Under the pieces are notes generated by a model. The model did no database searches. It was not told where the DNA came from and was given only the letters and a program-made list of their open reading frames with translations. This document shows, in pieces, positions 16,863-25,361 of a stretch of DNA of 40,495 nucleotides. A program made the position numbers and the translations under genes. The stretch is taken from contig JAJFGQ010000010.1 of the NCBI GenBank assembly GCA_021776075.1, forward strand, positions 1 through 40,495, read 5' to 3'. This DNA is from Alphaproteobacteria bacterium. Lineage in GTDB: Bacteria; Pseudomonadota; Alphaproteobacteria; Micavibrionales; Micavibrionaceae. Position 1 is the stretch's first letter. Each line of letters opens with the position of its first letter.

Positions 16863-16868
16863 TATAAT
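16863..16868 (+). promoter_or_regulatory. Possible -10 box in the divergent SDR-SDR gap
   Basis: A perfect TATAAT lies in the 124-base gap between the divergent SDR genes, 73 bases before ATG 16942. The sequence 17 bases upstream (aggcgg) is a poor -35 match. Promoters in both directions are expected here because the kynurenine operon starts at 16817. Confidence 0.3.
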
Positions 16869-16941
16869 ATCTCTTGTCTATTTCCTACTCTGCCTTAGGT
16901 TATAGATGTCTTCGATTGTGAAATTACGAAAGGGTTCTGTT

Positions 16942-17694
16942 ATGGATGTAAAAGATCAGGTTGTATTGGTTACGGGCGCAAATCGCGGTATCGGAAAAGC
17001 CTATGTTGAGGAGTTTCTCAAAGCAGGGGCCCGGAAGGTCTATATGGGTGTTCGTAATCTGGACACCGTCAGGGATATGGCCGAAGCTCATCCCGATAAG
17101 CTCATCCCGCTGGAACTTGATATAACAAACCCGGAGCATATCAGAGAGGCCGTTGAAAAGGCTTCGGATACAACGATCTTGATCAATAATGCGGGTGTTC
17201 TTTTTATGGGTAGTTTGTTTGAGGAGAATCAATTAATCAACGCCCGTACGGAAATGGAAGTTAATTACTTTGGAACACTGGCTATGATTCAGGCTTTTGC
17301 ACCGGTTCTGAAGAAAAACGGAGGTGGTTTGATTGCTGCTGTTTCTTCTGTGGCGGGCTTTTTGATGTTTCCCGGTATTGCTTCTTATAGTGCTTCCAAA
17401 ACGGCGATACGTTTTATTATACAAGCCGCCCGGCAGGAATTGGCCGCTGACGGAATCAAAGTGATGGGTGTTTATCCGGGTCCGATTGATACGGATATGG
17501 CCAAAGATTTTGACATGGAAAAAGCTTCGCCCTGTGATGTGGCTAAAGAAACCATTGCCGCCATTGAATCCGGTGTTGATGATGTGTTTCCCGATCCCTT
17601 TGCAAAAGAGCTTTATGCTGCATATAAAGTGTCCCCTCAGAAGGCGGAAGAAAATATATGGGCCAGTCTTCTTTCAATGGAAGAAGCGGCCTAA
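16942..17694 (+). CDS. Short-chain dehydrogenase/reductase
   Basis: A 250-residue classical SDR from ATG 16942, chosen because it is preceded by GAAAGGG at proper spacing and begins right before the first strand (VVLVTGANRGIG). An upstream in-frame ATG at 16906 is possible. LINNAGV and the catalytic set SSVAG...YSASK (Ser, Tyr, Lys) are complete, unlike in the divergent SDR. YPGPIDTDMA is the usual loop after the active site. Cofactor preference and substrate are not evident. It may be co-regulated with the kynurenine operon, since the two share an upstream region. NnrS follows 31 bases downstream. Confidence 0.82.
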   Translation: MDVKDQVVLVTGANRGIGKAYVEEFLKAGARKVYMGVRNLDTVRDMAEAHPDKLIPLELDITNPEHIREAVEKASDTTILINNAGVLFMGSLFEENQLINARTEMEVNYFGTLAMIQAFAPVLKKNGGGLIAAVSSVAGFLMFPGIASYSASKTAIRFIIQAARQELAADGIKVMGVYPGPIDTDMAKDFDMEKASPCDVAKETIAAIESGVDDVFPDPFAKELYAAYKVSPQKAEENIWASLLSMEEAA

Positions 17695-17725
17695 GTTATT
17701 GCATTCTGCGTGAGTTTCATTGTGA

Positions 17726-18886
17726 ATGATTGTTTGTAAGCATCCTTTTTTAGACCGTGGTTTTCGCCCGTTTTTTACGCTGGGCGCTTTCTATGCAGCG
17801 AGCAGCATTCTTTTATGGGTTTTGCATTGGAAGGGTGTGTTTTTAGCGCCGGCTATATTTGATGATCCTGTGCTCTGGCACGGTCATGAGATGATTTACG
17901 GTTTTACGATAGCTATCATCGCAGGCTTCTTGCTGACGGCTATTCCGAACTGGACCGGAACGGTGCCGGTGCAGCATATTTATCTTCTGGTTCTTGTTGC
18001 GCTTTGGGTTTCCGGGCGCGTGGTTATGATTGTGCCGGGGATAGATTTCCGGCTGGCGGCTACGGTTGATCTGGCTTTTATTCCCTGTCTGGCATTCAGT
18101 CTGGCTGTGCCTCTTCTTCGTAGCGGAAATAAACAAAATTTTGTTTTTCTGCTCATGCTTGCGGTTCTTTTTTGCAGCAATCTTTTCCTGTTTATTTATC
18201 AGGATAAAGCAGCATTTTATGCTGCGGTTTTGGTTGTTATCTCCATGATCTCATTGATAGGCGGGCGGGTTATTCCCTCCTTCACTGTGGCAACTTTACG
18301 CCGTAAGGGCGTGAATGTTTTGCAGACGCCTCAGCCAAGGGCTGATATCGCTGCTCTTGTTTCTCTGGCCTGTATCTTGATAGCTGTTCTTATGCTTGGT
18401 GTTGACAGCCCTGTCACGGGATTACTTGCTTTTGTGTCGGCGGCTGTTCATTTGTTGCGGTTGCGACATTATCATACGCACAGGGTTTGGAGTGATCCGT
18501 TGCTCTGGAGCCTTCATTTGGGGTATTTGTGGTTAATGGCAGGGCTGGTGCTTTTGGGGTTGTCTGGTTTTAATCTGGTGACGCCAAGTGCCGCGCTTCA
18601 CGCTTTTACAACCGGGTGCATTGGCAGCATGACGTTGAGCATGATGTGTCGGGTGGCGCTGGCGCATACGGGCAGAAACCTGATTGCAAGCCCTTTGACG
18701 ACATTTTTGTTTCTGTCTATGCAGTTGGTTGCTTTCATACGCGTCTGCGGGCCGGTTGTCCTGCCTGCTTTTCATGGTGAATGGATCATGTTATCGGGCG
18801 GGCTTTGGACGTTGGTGTTTGCGCTGTATCTTTTGGCTTATCTTCCTGTGTTGTGGTCTCCGCGTCCCGATGGGCGTTCGGAATAG
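17726..18886 (+). CDS. NnrS family membrane protein
   Basis: A 386-residue polytopic membrane protein with about ten to twelve hydrophobic segments. The family marks are GFRPFFTLGAFYAA at the N-terminus, LWHGHEMIYGFTIAIIAGF (His residues likely bind haem), NWTG, GGRVIPSFT in mid-protein, and RVALAHTGR near the C-terminus. NnrS proteins are haem- and copper-containing inner-membrane proteins linked to nitric oxide tolerance; the mechanism is not settled. No denitrification genes are near. The start codon at 17726 has a weak ribosome site. It converges with nadC, with 16 bases between stops. Confidence 0.88.
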   Translation: MIVCKHPFLDRGFRPFFTLGAFYAASSILLWVLHWKGVFLAPAIFDDPVLWHGHEMIYGFTIAIIAGFLLTAIPNWTGTVPVQHIYLLVLVALWVSGRVVMIVPGIDFRLAATVDLAFIPCLAFSLAVPLLRSGNKQNFVFLLMLAVLFCSNLFLFIYQDKAAFYAAVLVVISMISLIGGRVIPSFTVATLRRKGVNVLQTPQPRADIAALVSLACILIAVLMLGVDSPVTGLLAFVSAAVHLLRLRHYHTHRVWSDPLLWSLHLGYLWLMAGLVLLGLSGFNLVTPSAALHAFTTGCIGSMTLSMMCRVALAHTGRNLIASPLTTFLFLSMQLVAFIRVCGPVVLPAFHGEWIMLSGGLWTLVFALYLLAYLPVLWSPRPDGRSE

Positions 18887-18902
18887 CGGTAAAGAGTCTT
18901 AA

Positions 18903-19742
18903 TTATGACACATCAAGGCCGATATCAAGTGCTGTGACGCTATGTGTTAGGGCACCGACGGAGATCATATCAACGCCGGTTTCGGCAATAGCGCGGACGG
19001 TGTCCAGAGTAACCCCGCCCGACGCTTCGGTCAGGATGCGTCCATCGACGAGCGTTACGGCCTGACGCAACATATCCGGCGCCATATTATCCAGCAGTAC
19101 AACGTCAAATTTATACTGTAGCGCGTCTTCAAGCTGTTCCAGAGTGTCGACTTCAAGCTCGATTTTGAGCATATGTCCCGCATTTTTACGGGCAGCTTCA
19201 AGGGCTATGTCGATGCCGCCTGCCAGTGCGATATGGTTGTCTTTAATCAACACAGCATCACCCAATCCGAAGCGATGATTTTGACCGCCGCCCCTCCGTA
19301 TTGCGTATTTTTGCAAAGTCCGCAACCCCGGTAAGGTTTTGCGGGTGCAGGTAATGCGGGCTTTTGTCCCTTTCACGGCTTCCACATAGGCGCGTGTTTG
19401 TGTGGCAATCCCGGACAGATGCGTCATAAAATTCAGGGCTGTGCGCTCCCCCGTTAAAATAGAACGGGACAATCCTTCGACGCTTAGAATATCCTGCCCG
19501 GCGGCAAGGTTTTCACCGTCTTTTGCATGCGCCGTGATTTTGAGGGTTTTATCGAGCATATGAAAGGCCGCAAAAGCGGCCTCCAGTCCGGCTAGTACGC
19601 CGTCCTGCCGTGTGCGCATCACGGCTTTCCCTCTATGATCTGCCGGGATCAGGGAGTCTGTCGTGATATCATATCCCTGTCCTAAATCTTCATGCAGGGC
19701 GCGGCGTACAATGTCGGCAATCACAAGATGATGAAGAGTCAT
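18903..19742 (-). CDS. nadC: Nicotinate-nucleotide pyrophosphorylase (quinolinate phosphoribosyltransferase)
   Basis: A 279-residue enzyme that turns quinolinate and PRPP into nicotinate mononucleotide. Recognisable blocks are [84 protein letters not shown] and the C-terminal [10 protein letters not shown] with SVGALTHS. All are typical of NadC. It is the last gene of a four-gene minus-strand operon and overlaps the TAXI gene by ATGA. nadA and nadB are not in the window. Because 3-hydroxyanthranilate dioxygenase is encoded about 5 kb away, quinolinate from tryptophan is a possible extra source of its substrate. Confidence 0.95.
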   Translation of the reverse strand: MTLHHLVIADIVRRALHEDLGQGYDITTDSLIPADHRGKAVMRTRQDGVLAGLEAAFAAFHMLDKTLKITAHAKDGENLAAGQDILSVEGLSRSILTGERTALNFMTHLSGIATQTRAYVEAVKGTKARITCTRKTLPGLRTLQKYAIRRGGGQNHRFGLGDAVLIKDNHIALAGGIDIALEAARKNAGHMLKIELEVDTLEQLEDALQYKFDVVLLDNMAPDMLRQAVTLVDGRILTEASGGVTLDTVRAIAETGVDMISVGALTHSVTALDIGLDVS

Positions 19743-21019
19743 GGTTTCTGCATCCTGTTTCGCACCAGTTGGATGTGAAGGCGGAGGTTATAAAGTTCGT
19801 CCGTATAGGAAAGCGGTACGGTTGTGTTTTTGGCTTCGCTGTCAATCCGGTCGAGCGTATCCAGCATCTCCTGTAAATCAGTGTCGCCTTGTCGTGCTTG
19901 TTCTTCTGTTTTTTTTAGGCTTTTGTACCATTTATAGATCCGGGAACGGACGCGCCAGCGGTAAGAAGGCGGAGCAATCTTTATAAGAGGAATGAGGACT
20001 GTCAGTAGGGGGATTAGCATGATTTTTAGCCGGTCCACTATGTCGGCCAGCCAGAAGGGTAAATAACGCTGTAACAGACTGGGGCCGTGTTTGTGATAGC
20101 GTTGTGCCTCTGCACTGATCGGGAAATCGGTAAAGGATAATGAGGGAAAGCTTTCCTTTGAGCCAAAGGGGCTGCCGACTCCTTCATTGACCATTTTATG
20201 AACGGAGAAGGCTGTTTGTACCAACAGTGCTTTTAGGGCCGGGTGAATGTCTTTATGGGCGATCAGCGTGGCAGCGGGACTGATAAGCTGTGTTTCCTGT
20301 GCTGGGATATTGGCGGAGAGGTCAAGCACCCCTTTCGGCAAATAGACCTTTGATAAAAATGGATAAATACGCGTATAGGCACCGGCCCGTTCTATAGACA
20401 TGAGTGTCAGATCCTTTTGGCGTAATAAAGTCTGAATCAAGGGCGCGCTATATCCCGCAACAATAAAGGCCGCATCGATTTTCTTTTTTTCGAGGGCCGT
20501 TTGTATGTCTGTGCTGTCCAAGGGAAGAAATGTTGTGTTGTCCGGTGTAACGCCATTTTTGGCCAGAAGGGTTTCCGTTACAGCCCGTGTGCCGCTTCCT
20601 TTTTTGCCAATAGCGAGTGTCATGTCCTTCATGTCACGTAATTCAGAAGCTTTAAAACCCTTGCGGAGAAAAACCCAGAGCGGTTCAAAGTAAAGGCTAC
20701 CAAGAGATTCCAGCTCGGCTTTGTTTTTGATCGTGGCCAGCCCACTTTGGACAAAGGCAAAATCAGCTTTTCCGGTGCGCAGCAGCTCGATATTCTCCAA
20801 GGCGCCGGAGGTCTCCAGAATATTGATATGGATTCCCGGTTTTACCAATGACGCTTTATAGAGTTCGGCATAGGCATAGTAAGCGCCGCCCTTTGTTCCG
20901 GCGGCCAGTGTCAATTCACGAGGCGGTGGCGGCTCCATATAGCGGGCGGCTAGCCAAAAGGCTGCGACAATAAGAATAAGGGCCACGCCATAAGTTTTTA
21001 TACTTTCCGGTATTTTCAT
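19739..21019 (-). CDS. Membrane-anchored TAXI-family solute-binding protein
   Basis: A 426-residue protein. One N-terminal transmembrane segment (about 11-26) is followed by the TAXI periplasmic binding fold: [46 protein letters not shown]-like (about 66-92), [11 protein letters not shown] and [15 protein letters not shown] second hydrophobic stretch near 325-348 and a basic, helical C-terminal tail of about 75 residues follow. TAXI proteins usually bind solutes such as glutamate for TRAP transporters. No TRAP membrane subunit is encoded nearby, so it may be a sensor or belong to a distant permease. It sits three bases after the cNMP-binding gene and overlaps nadC. Confidence 0.83.
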   Translation of the reverse strand: MKIPESIKTYGVALILIVAAFWLAARYMEPPPPRELTLAAGTKGGAYYAYAELYKASLVKPGIHINILETSGALENIELLRTGKADFAFVQSGLATIKNKAELESLGSLYFEPLWVFLRKGFKASELRDMKDMTLAIGKKGSGTRAVTETLLAKNGVTPDNTTFLPLDSTDIQTALEKKKIDAAFIVAGYSAPLIQTLLRQKDLTLMSIERAGAYTRIYPFLSKVYLPKGVLDLSANIPAQETQLISPAATLIAHKDIHPALKALLVQTAFSVHKMVNEGVGSPFGSKESFPSLSFTDFPISAEAQRYHKHGPSLLQRYLPFWLADIVDRLKIMLIPLLTVLIPLIKIAPPSYRWRVRSRIYKWYKSLKKTEEQARQGDTDLQEMLDTLDRIDSEAKNTTVPLSYTDELYNLRLHIQLVRNRMQKP

Positions 21020-21022
21020 GTT

Positions 21023-21406
21023 CTATTCCGGTGTTTCTGTTACATCGCGGTTATTTGATTGATCGAGCCGCTTTATAAACATATGGAACAATGCTTTGAT
21101 TAAGGGGTCCGTCTTTTCCAGTTTTTGCCGCAGGTTGTCATATGTGATGATGGTAAGAAGCGTTTTTTGTACGGCGCATGCCGTTGCATTGCGTTGGGAG
21201 GGTAGCTTGGTTAAAGCCATTTCTCCGAAAATTTCACCGGGCCCAAGCGTTACGATATCAGTCGTCATGCCGTCATGCTCTCTGTAAATTTTGACTTCGC
21301 CTTCTTCTATGAGGAAGGCGTCGCCCGCAGCATCGCCTTCCTTGAAAATAACCTGATCTTCAAGGAATTGTCTGCGAAATAGAGGTTTTAGTTTTTTGCT
21401 GGTCAT
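21023..21406 (-). CDS. Stand-alone cyclic-nucleotide-binding domain protein
   Basis: A 127-residue protein made of one Crp-type cNMP-binding domain. FKEGDAAGDAFLIEEGEVKIY and the phosphate-binding cassette GEIFGEMALTKLPSQRNATACA (split here by position, about 71-92) are clear; the conserved Glu and Arg of the cassette are present. No DNA-binding helix-turn-helix or kinase domain is attached. It probably senses a cyclic nucleotide or acts as a partner for another protein. It lies between uup and the TAXI gene in the same operon; its target is unknown. Confidence 0.85.
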   Translation of the reverse strand: MTSKKLKPLFRRQFLEDQVIFKEGDAAGDAFLIEEGEVKIYREHDGMTTDIVTLGPGEIFGEMALTKLPSQRNATACAVQKTLLTIITYDNLRQKLEKTDPLIKALFHMFIKRLDQSNNRDVTETPE

Positions 21407-21451
21407 GGCCGGTACTGTATTACAAGATTCTTATAAAGAAAAGCCAGCGCG

Positions 21452-23284
21452 TTACCCTTCTTTTTCTATTTTTATGTCTTCGAGTGCCAGCCATCTTGTC
21501 TCCGCCCGTTCCAGCGCGTTTTTTGTCGCGGACAGTTGTTTTGTAACGTCATGAAAGCCGTCTTTATCACGTTTGTAGAAATCCGGATCGGAAAGCTGTT
21601 CGTTCAGCGTTGCGATCTCATCCTCCAGATTTTTTATTTTTGCCGGTAACTTGTCCAGTTCATGCTGCAATTTGTATGTGAGTTTTTTTGTGGGTGCTTT
21701 TTCAGATGTCATGTTCTTGCTGGAAGGCTTTTTTTGCGCGGTCGGTCCCTGTTTTTGTCGTCCTGATTCTTCCAGATAGTCACTGTAACCGCCAATATAG
21801 CCTTCTATTTTACCATCGCCTTCAAAAGCCATGATTTTTGTGACGGTCTGATCCAGAAAGTCGCGGTCATGACTGACGACAAAGAGCGTGCCTTTATAGT
21901 TAGCCAGAATTTCTTCCAGCATATCCAGCGTATCCATATCCAGATCGTTGGTCGGTTCGTCCAGAATGAGTAAATTGCCGGGATTAGCGAGTATCTTCGC
22001 CAGCATCAGCCTGTTTTTTTCTCCGCCGGACAGGGTATTTATTTTTTTGCGGGCATCTTGCGGGTCAAACAGGAAATCTTTCAGATAGCCGCAAACATGA
22101 CGTTGTTTTCCCATGACATCGACGTAATCGCCATCACCGGGGCACAAGGTTTTCCAGAGCGTATCCTGTGGGTTCAGTTCTTTGCGTTTTTGATCAAAAT
22201 AGCTGATTTCTGTTGTTTTGGAGCGTTTGATTCTTCCTGTATCGGGCTGTAATTCAGCAATCAGCAATTTAAGAAAAGTGGTTTTTCCCGATCCGTTGGC
22301 GCCCAGAATACCAATTCGGTCGCCGCGCATAATCCGCATATTGAATTTTTGGAGGATAATCGTTTCTTTTTCATCACCGGTGAAAATTTTACTGACATTG
22401 TAAAACTCAGATACGATACGGGAGGAGGCCTCCTGGTCTTTTGCTGGCTTCAGAACGATTTTGGAGACAACCCGGTTATAGGCACTTTGATCAGCTTTGA
22501 GTTTATCCCGTGCTATTTTCATCTGTTCAAGACGGCGTATGTTGCGTTTACGCCGGGCTTTAACGCCTTTGTTGGCCCATTCTACTTCCTGTGTGACGCT
22601 CTGTTTTCTGTTTTTTAGCTCGCGTTCTTCCTGTTCCAGAAGGAGGGTCGACCATTCTTCAAAATCACCGAAGCCTTTTGGCGATATGCGTAATCGGCCT
22701 CGGTCCAGCCAGAAGACTTTGTTCGTGATATGGGCTAGAAAAGCCCTGTCATGACTGACGCATAGCAAGGTCCCCCGATAGGATTGCAAGTAATTTTCAA
22801 GCCATTTGATCGCGCCCAGATCAAGATGGTTGGTGGGTTCATCTAGTAGCAATATATCCGGTTCTTCGACCAAAGCCCGCGCCAGGGCTGCCCGCCGCAA
22901 TTGTCCGCCGGACAACATGTCCATGTGGTCTGTGGTGTTGATTTCAAGAGCTTCTGCTATGGAATCAACTTTGTACTGGTGGAGGTTTTTTTCCTCGTCT
23001 TTGATTTCCTCAAAAATATACTCGAACACGGTTTGGCCGGGGACAGGCGTAATATCTTGCTGCAAATAGCCGATTGTTGAGCCGATTTCCTGCCAGCGGT
23101 CTCCTTCATCCAGTTCCCGTATGCCGGTAATCATATGCATCAGCGTTGTCTTGCCGACGCCGTTTTTGCCAACCAGTGCAATTTTATTGCCTTCATGGAT
23201 GTTGAAAGTCAGATCTTCAAATATCGGTTTATCGACATAACGGACAGTTGCGTTCTGTATACTTAAGACAAGTGGTGCGGCCAC
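21452..23284 (-). CDS. uup: ABC-F family ATPase, Uup-like
   Basis: A 610-residue soluble protein with two ABC domains and no membrane segments. Walker A motifs are GKNGVGKTTL and GANGSGKTTF. Signatures are LSGGQLRRAALARAL and LSGGEKNRLMLAKIL. Walker B regions are ILLLDEPTNHLDLG and LLILDEPTNDLDMD. The linker between the domains is basic and helical. A C-terminal coiled coil (about 535-605) follows, as in Uup. ABC-F proteins act on ribosomes or DNA branch structures. The start is GTG 23284 with GCAGGAGG about 11 bases upstream. It heads the operon with the cNMP-binding, TAXI and nadC genes. Confidence 0.9.
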   Translation of the reverse strand: MAAPLVLSIQNATVRYVDKPIFEDLTFNIHEGNKIALVGKNGVGKTTLMHMITGIRELDEGDRWQEIGSTIGYLQQDITPVPGQTVFEYIFEEIKDEEKNLHQYKVDSIAEALEINTTDHMDMLSGGQLRRAALARALVEEPDILLLDEPTNHLDLGAIKWLENYLQSYRGTLLCVSHDRAFLAHITNKVFWLDRGRLRISPKGFGDFEEWSTLLLEQEERELKNRKQSVTQEVEWANKGVKARRKRNIRRLEQMKIARDKLKADQSAYNRVVSKIVLKPAKDQEASSRIVSEFYNVSKIFTGDEKETIILQKFNMRIMRGDRIGILGANGSGKTTFLKLLIAELQPDTGRIKRSKTTEISYFDQKRKELNPQDTLWKTLCPGDGDYVDVMGKQRHVCGYLKDFLFDPQDARKKINTLSGGEKNRLMLAKILANPGNLLILDEPTNDLDMDTLDMLEEILANYKGTLFVVSHDRDFLDQTVTKIMAFEGDGKIEGYIGGYSDYLEESGRQKQGPTAQKKPSSKNMTSEKAPTKKLTYKLQHELDKLPAKIKNLEDEIATLNEQLSDPDFYKRDKDGFHDVTKQLSATKNALERAETRWLALEDIKIEKEG

Positions 23285-23363
23285 GGTATTTTTTCCTCCT
23301 GCAAATCATCTGTTCTCATGTTGGTATAAAAGCAAATTTTCTGCTAAATTAATAAGAAGCGGG

Positions 23364-23393
23364 GGGATGAGTCCCGGCACAGTTTCCTGTGCC
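23364..23393 (+). ncRNA. Tandem hairpins in the uup / icmP intergenic region
   Basis: Two adjacent stem-loops stand in the 196-base divergent gap: ggga / tccc (23364-23367 with 23372-23375), immediately followed by the perfect seven-pair stem ggcacag / ctgtgcc (23376-23382 with 23387-23393) with a tttc loop. No long T-run follows. This could be a structured 5' leader element of the icmP-like transcript or of uup. No known riboswitch class was recognised. Confidence 0.4.
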
Positions 23394-23480
23394 TTGATAT
23401 ATCAGTTCTTTTCATAGGAAGAAAGTCTGTCGTCCGGTCGTTTGTTTTTGTTACATGGATCACGGTAAGGGGAGTGGTTT

Positions 23481-24713
23481 TTGCCTGAACAACAAGCGAA
23501 TACAGGAAGTGAAAATGCCATTGGCTGGATGATTCTGGGCGGGGTGTTTTTGGCTATTTTTGCCTTGTTTTGGTACTTTTTTGAATTTCAGGTTAAAAAT
23601 GTATTTCGCTGGATCCGCTGGAGCGAAATGTGGCTGATTTCCTTTTTTGTTGATGATGAATATGCTGTGGGGTGGAGCGGCCGGGAGGTTAATTTTCAAG
23701 AGGCACTGGATTATATACCGACCATCCCCCTAAACAATCTGAATGCGGGCACTATAGGTTTTATTTCAACCATGTCTATGGAGCCGTTCAAAATTATCTT
23801 TGTTGTCATTATGGTGCTAATGGCTCTGTGGTGCCAGATTAGAGGTCCCGGTACGCTCTACAGAAAAAAAATGAACCTGAACGGCTTGATTAATGCGCAA
23901 TCTAAAACATTTCCCGTTATTGCGCCTTTCATGAAATTCAATCCTTCTAATCAGCCGACCCGGCCGCCCGGCACACCTGTTTCTGCCGAACTCCCTGCTT
24001 TTTCTGAAGCCCTTGGTCCTGAAGAATGGATTGCTTACAACCAAATTCCTGTTCCGGACGGCGCTCTGGACGAACACGCTGCGGCTCTGTCCTTTACCAA
24101 ACAACTGGGGCCGCGCTGGCAGGGGGTTATGAAACTCCCTCCTCATAAACAAATTCTTCTTGCTTCTTTTTGCCTGAGAGCCGCCCGGAAGAGGAATGAG
24201 AGCGATGATATGTTGGGGCGTATTGCTCTGTGCTGGAGTCATAAGAAAGGGCTTCAACTCGGCAAAGATAAAAACCTTCTGAAGGAGGCGCGCCGCATTT
24301 TGCGAAATAGAGGCATGGCCGGGTCTACACTAACAAAATGTAATCAGCACGCTTTTCATACAACGGCTTTGTTGCGGGGGTTGGCTACGGCACGGGAAGA
24401 GGGTGGTGTTTTGGCTTCATCCCAGTTTGTATGGCTTCGTGGTTTTGACCGGGCGTTATGGTATCCCCTTAATAATATGGGACGACAGTCATTCCACATG
24501 GAAGCTATCGGGGCCATGGCTCATTTCAAGGCCGAAAAATTAACCCGTCGGCCTATTCCCAAACCAAAAATTAGCAATGCTGTTCAAAGTATTTCTGAAT
24601 ACATGGCGTCCAGCAGGGCGCGTCCTATTCCGCAACTCGACTATAGTGGCACGAAAAAGCGCGGTGTTAAAAAACCAAAAGGAACGGGTGTTAAAAAACC
24701 GAAGAAAAAATAA
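23481..24713 (+). CDS. icmP: DotM/IcmP-like type IVB secretion coupling-complex protein
   Basis: A 410-residue inner-membrane protein. Transmembrane segments are at about 14-34 and 103-120. The cytoplasmic part has LDEHAAALSFTKQLGPRWQG and LPPHKQILLASFCLRAAR. The conserved end of DotM follows: CNQHAFHTTALLRGLATARE, VLASSQFVWLRGFDRALWY and LNNMGRQSFHMEAIGAMAHF. In Legionella, DotM works with DotL to recruit effectors to the Dot/Icm channel. The tail is Lys-rich, with a repeated VKKPK motif. Start is TTG 23481, with AAGGGGAG nine bases upstream. Only the coupling proteins of the system are present here; the core channel genes must lie elsewhere or be absent. Confidence 0.88.
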   Translation: MPEQQANTGSENAIGWMILGGVFLAIFALFWYFFEFQVKNVFRWIRWSEMWLISFFVDDEYAVGWSGREVNFQEALDYIPTIPLNNLNAGTIGFISTMSMEPFKIIFVVIMVLMALWCQIRGPGTLYRKKMNLNGLINAQSKTFPVIAPFMKFNPSNQPTRPPGTPVSAELPAFSEALGPEEWIAYNQIPVPDGALDEHAAALSFTKQLGPRWQGVMKLPPHKQILLASFCLRAARKRNESDDMLGRIALCWSHKKGLQLGKDKNLLKEARRILRNRGMAGSTLTKCNQHAFHTTALLRGLATAREEGGVLASSQFVWLRGFDRALWYPLNNMGRQSFHMEAIGAMAHFKAEKLTRRPIPKPKISNAVQSISEYMASSRARPIPQLDYSGTKKRGVKKPKGTGVKKPKKK

Positions 24714-24752
24714 AGGCTTAATCTATCTATTTTTTGTAACAAGAGAGGCAGA

Positions 24753-25349
24753 ATGAAACGTTTTATTGAAAAAATAACAGGAGGATATTCCTCTAGTGCC
24801 AGAGTCGTGGACGGCACCCTGATATTGTCTTTGCCGGATGCTGTGTCGCCTGTTATCTGGCGTATGGATCTGGGACATGCCAAAGCATCGGCTATAGAAG
24901 TCCGGGAACAGGACGGAGAAGACGGCTATTTTGTCCTGACTCTTAAAACACCTAAAAGTGACGTTCATGATATTGCTCCCTTTGCCACACGTTCTAAGGC
25001 CGTGTCCGCGCTTATGGCTGTTAGCCGTGCTATGGAACAGGCACAGGAGAAAACGGGGGGAAGGGCTTGTGCCACAGCATCTCATGCCGTTCATGATTCT
25101 GTAGATTCTGTCTCACCTTCAAGGATGCCCGCAGAAAAAAAACACCGTAAAATTACTCATGGGCAATGGGCTGCCGGTATTATCGGTCTGGCTTGTCTGG
25201 GTTTTCTGATCAATATGATTATAGGCATGGGGCCGCAAACGGGGGCTTTGGTGTCCTCTTCTAATCCTTTAGCAACAACAGCGTCTCGTAGTGCGTCAGA
25301 TGCAGTCGGTGTTCCGGTTTCTGCTGATGATTTTCTGCAGGGGCGTTAG
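24753..25349 (+). CDS. Unknown one-TM protein between icmP-like and icmO-like genes
   Basis: A 198-residue protein that I do not recognise. Residues 1-100 look like a compact alpha/beta domain (VVDGTLILSLPDAVSPVIW, YFVLTLKTPKSDV), with a Ser/Ala-rich linker at 101-130. A single transmembrane helix lies at about 139-160 (AAGIIGLACLGFLINMIIGMG), leaving a short Ser-rich tail on the far side. AGAGAGG precedes ATG 24753. Position between the two coupling-complex genes suggests a partner in the same assembly, perhaps in the place of a Dot/Icm accessory protein. No sequence similarity to a named Dot/Icm subunit is evident to me. Confidence 0.75.
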   Translation: MKRFIEKITGGYSSSARVVDGTLILSLPDAVSPVIWRMDLGHAKASAIEVREQDGEDGYFVLTLKTPKSDVHDIAPFATRSKAVSALMAVSRAMEQAQEKTGGRACATASHAVHDSVDSVSPSRMPAEKKHRKITHGQWAAGIIGLACLGFLINMIIGMGPQTGALVSSSNPLATTASRSASDAVGVPVSADDFLQGR

Positions 25350-25361
25350 GGTTATAAAAAT

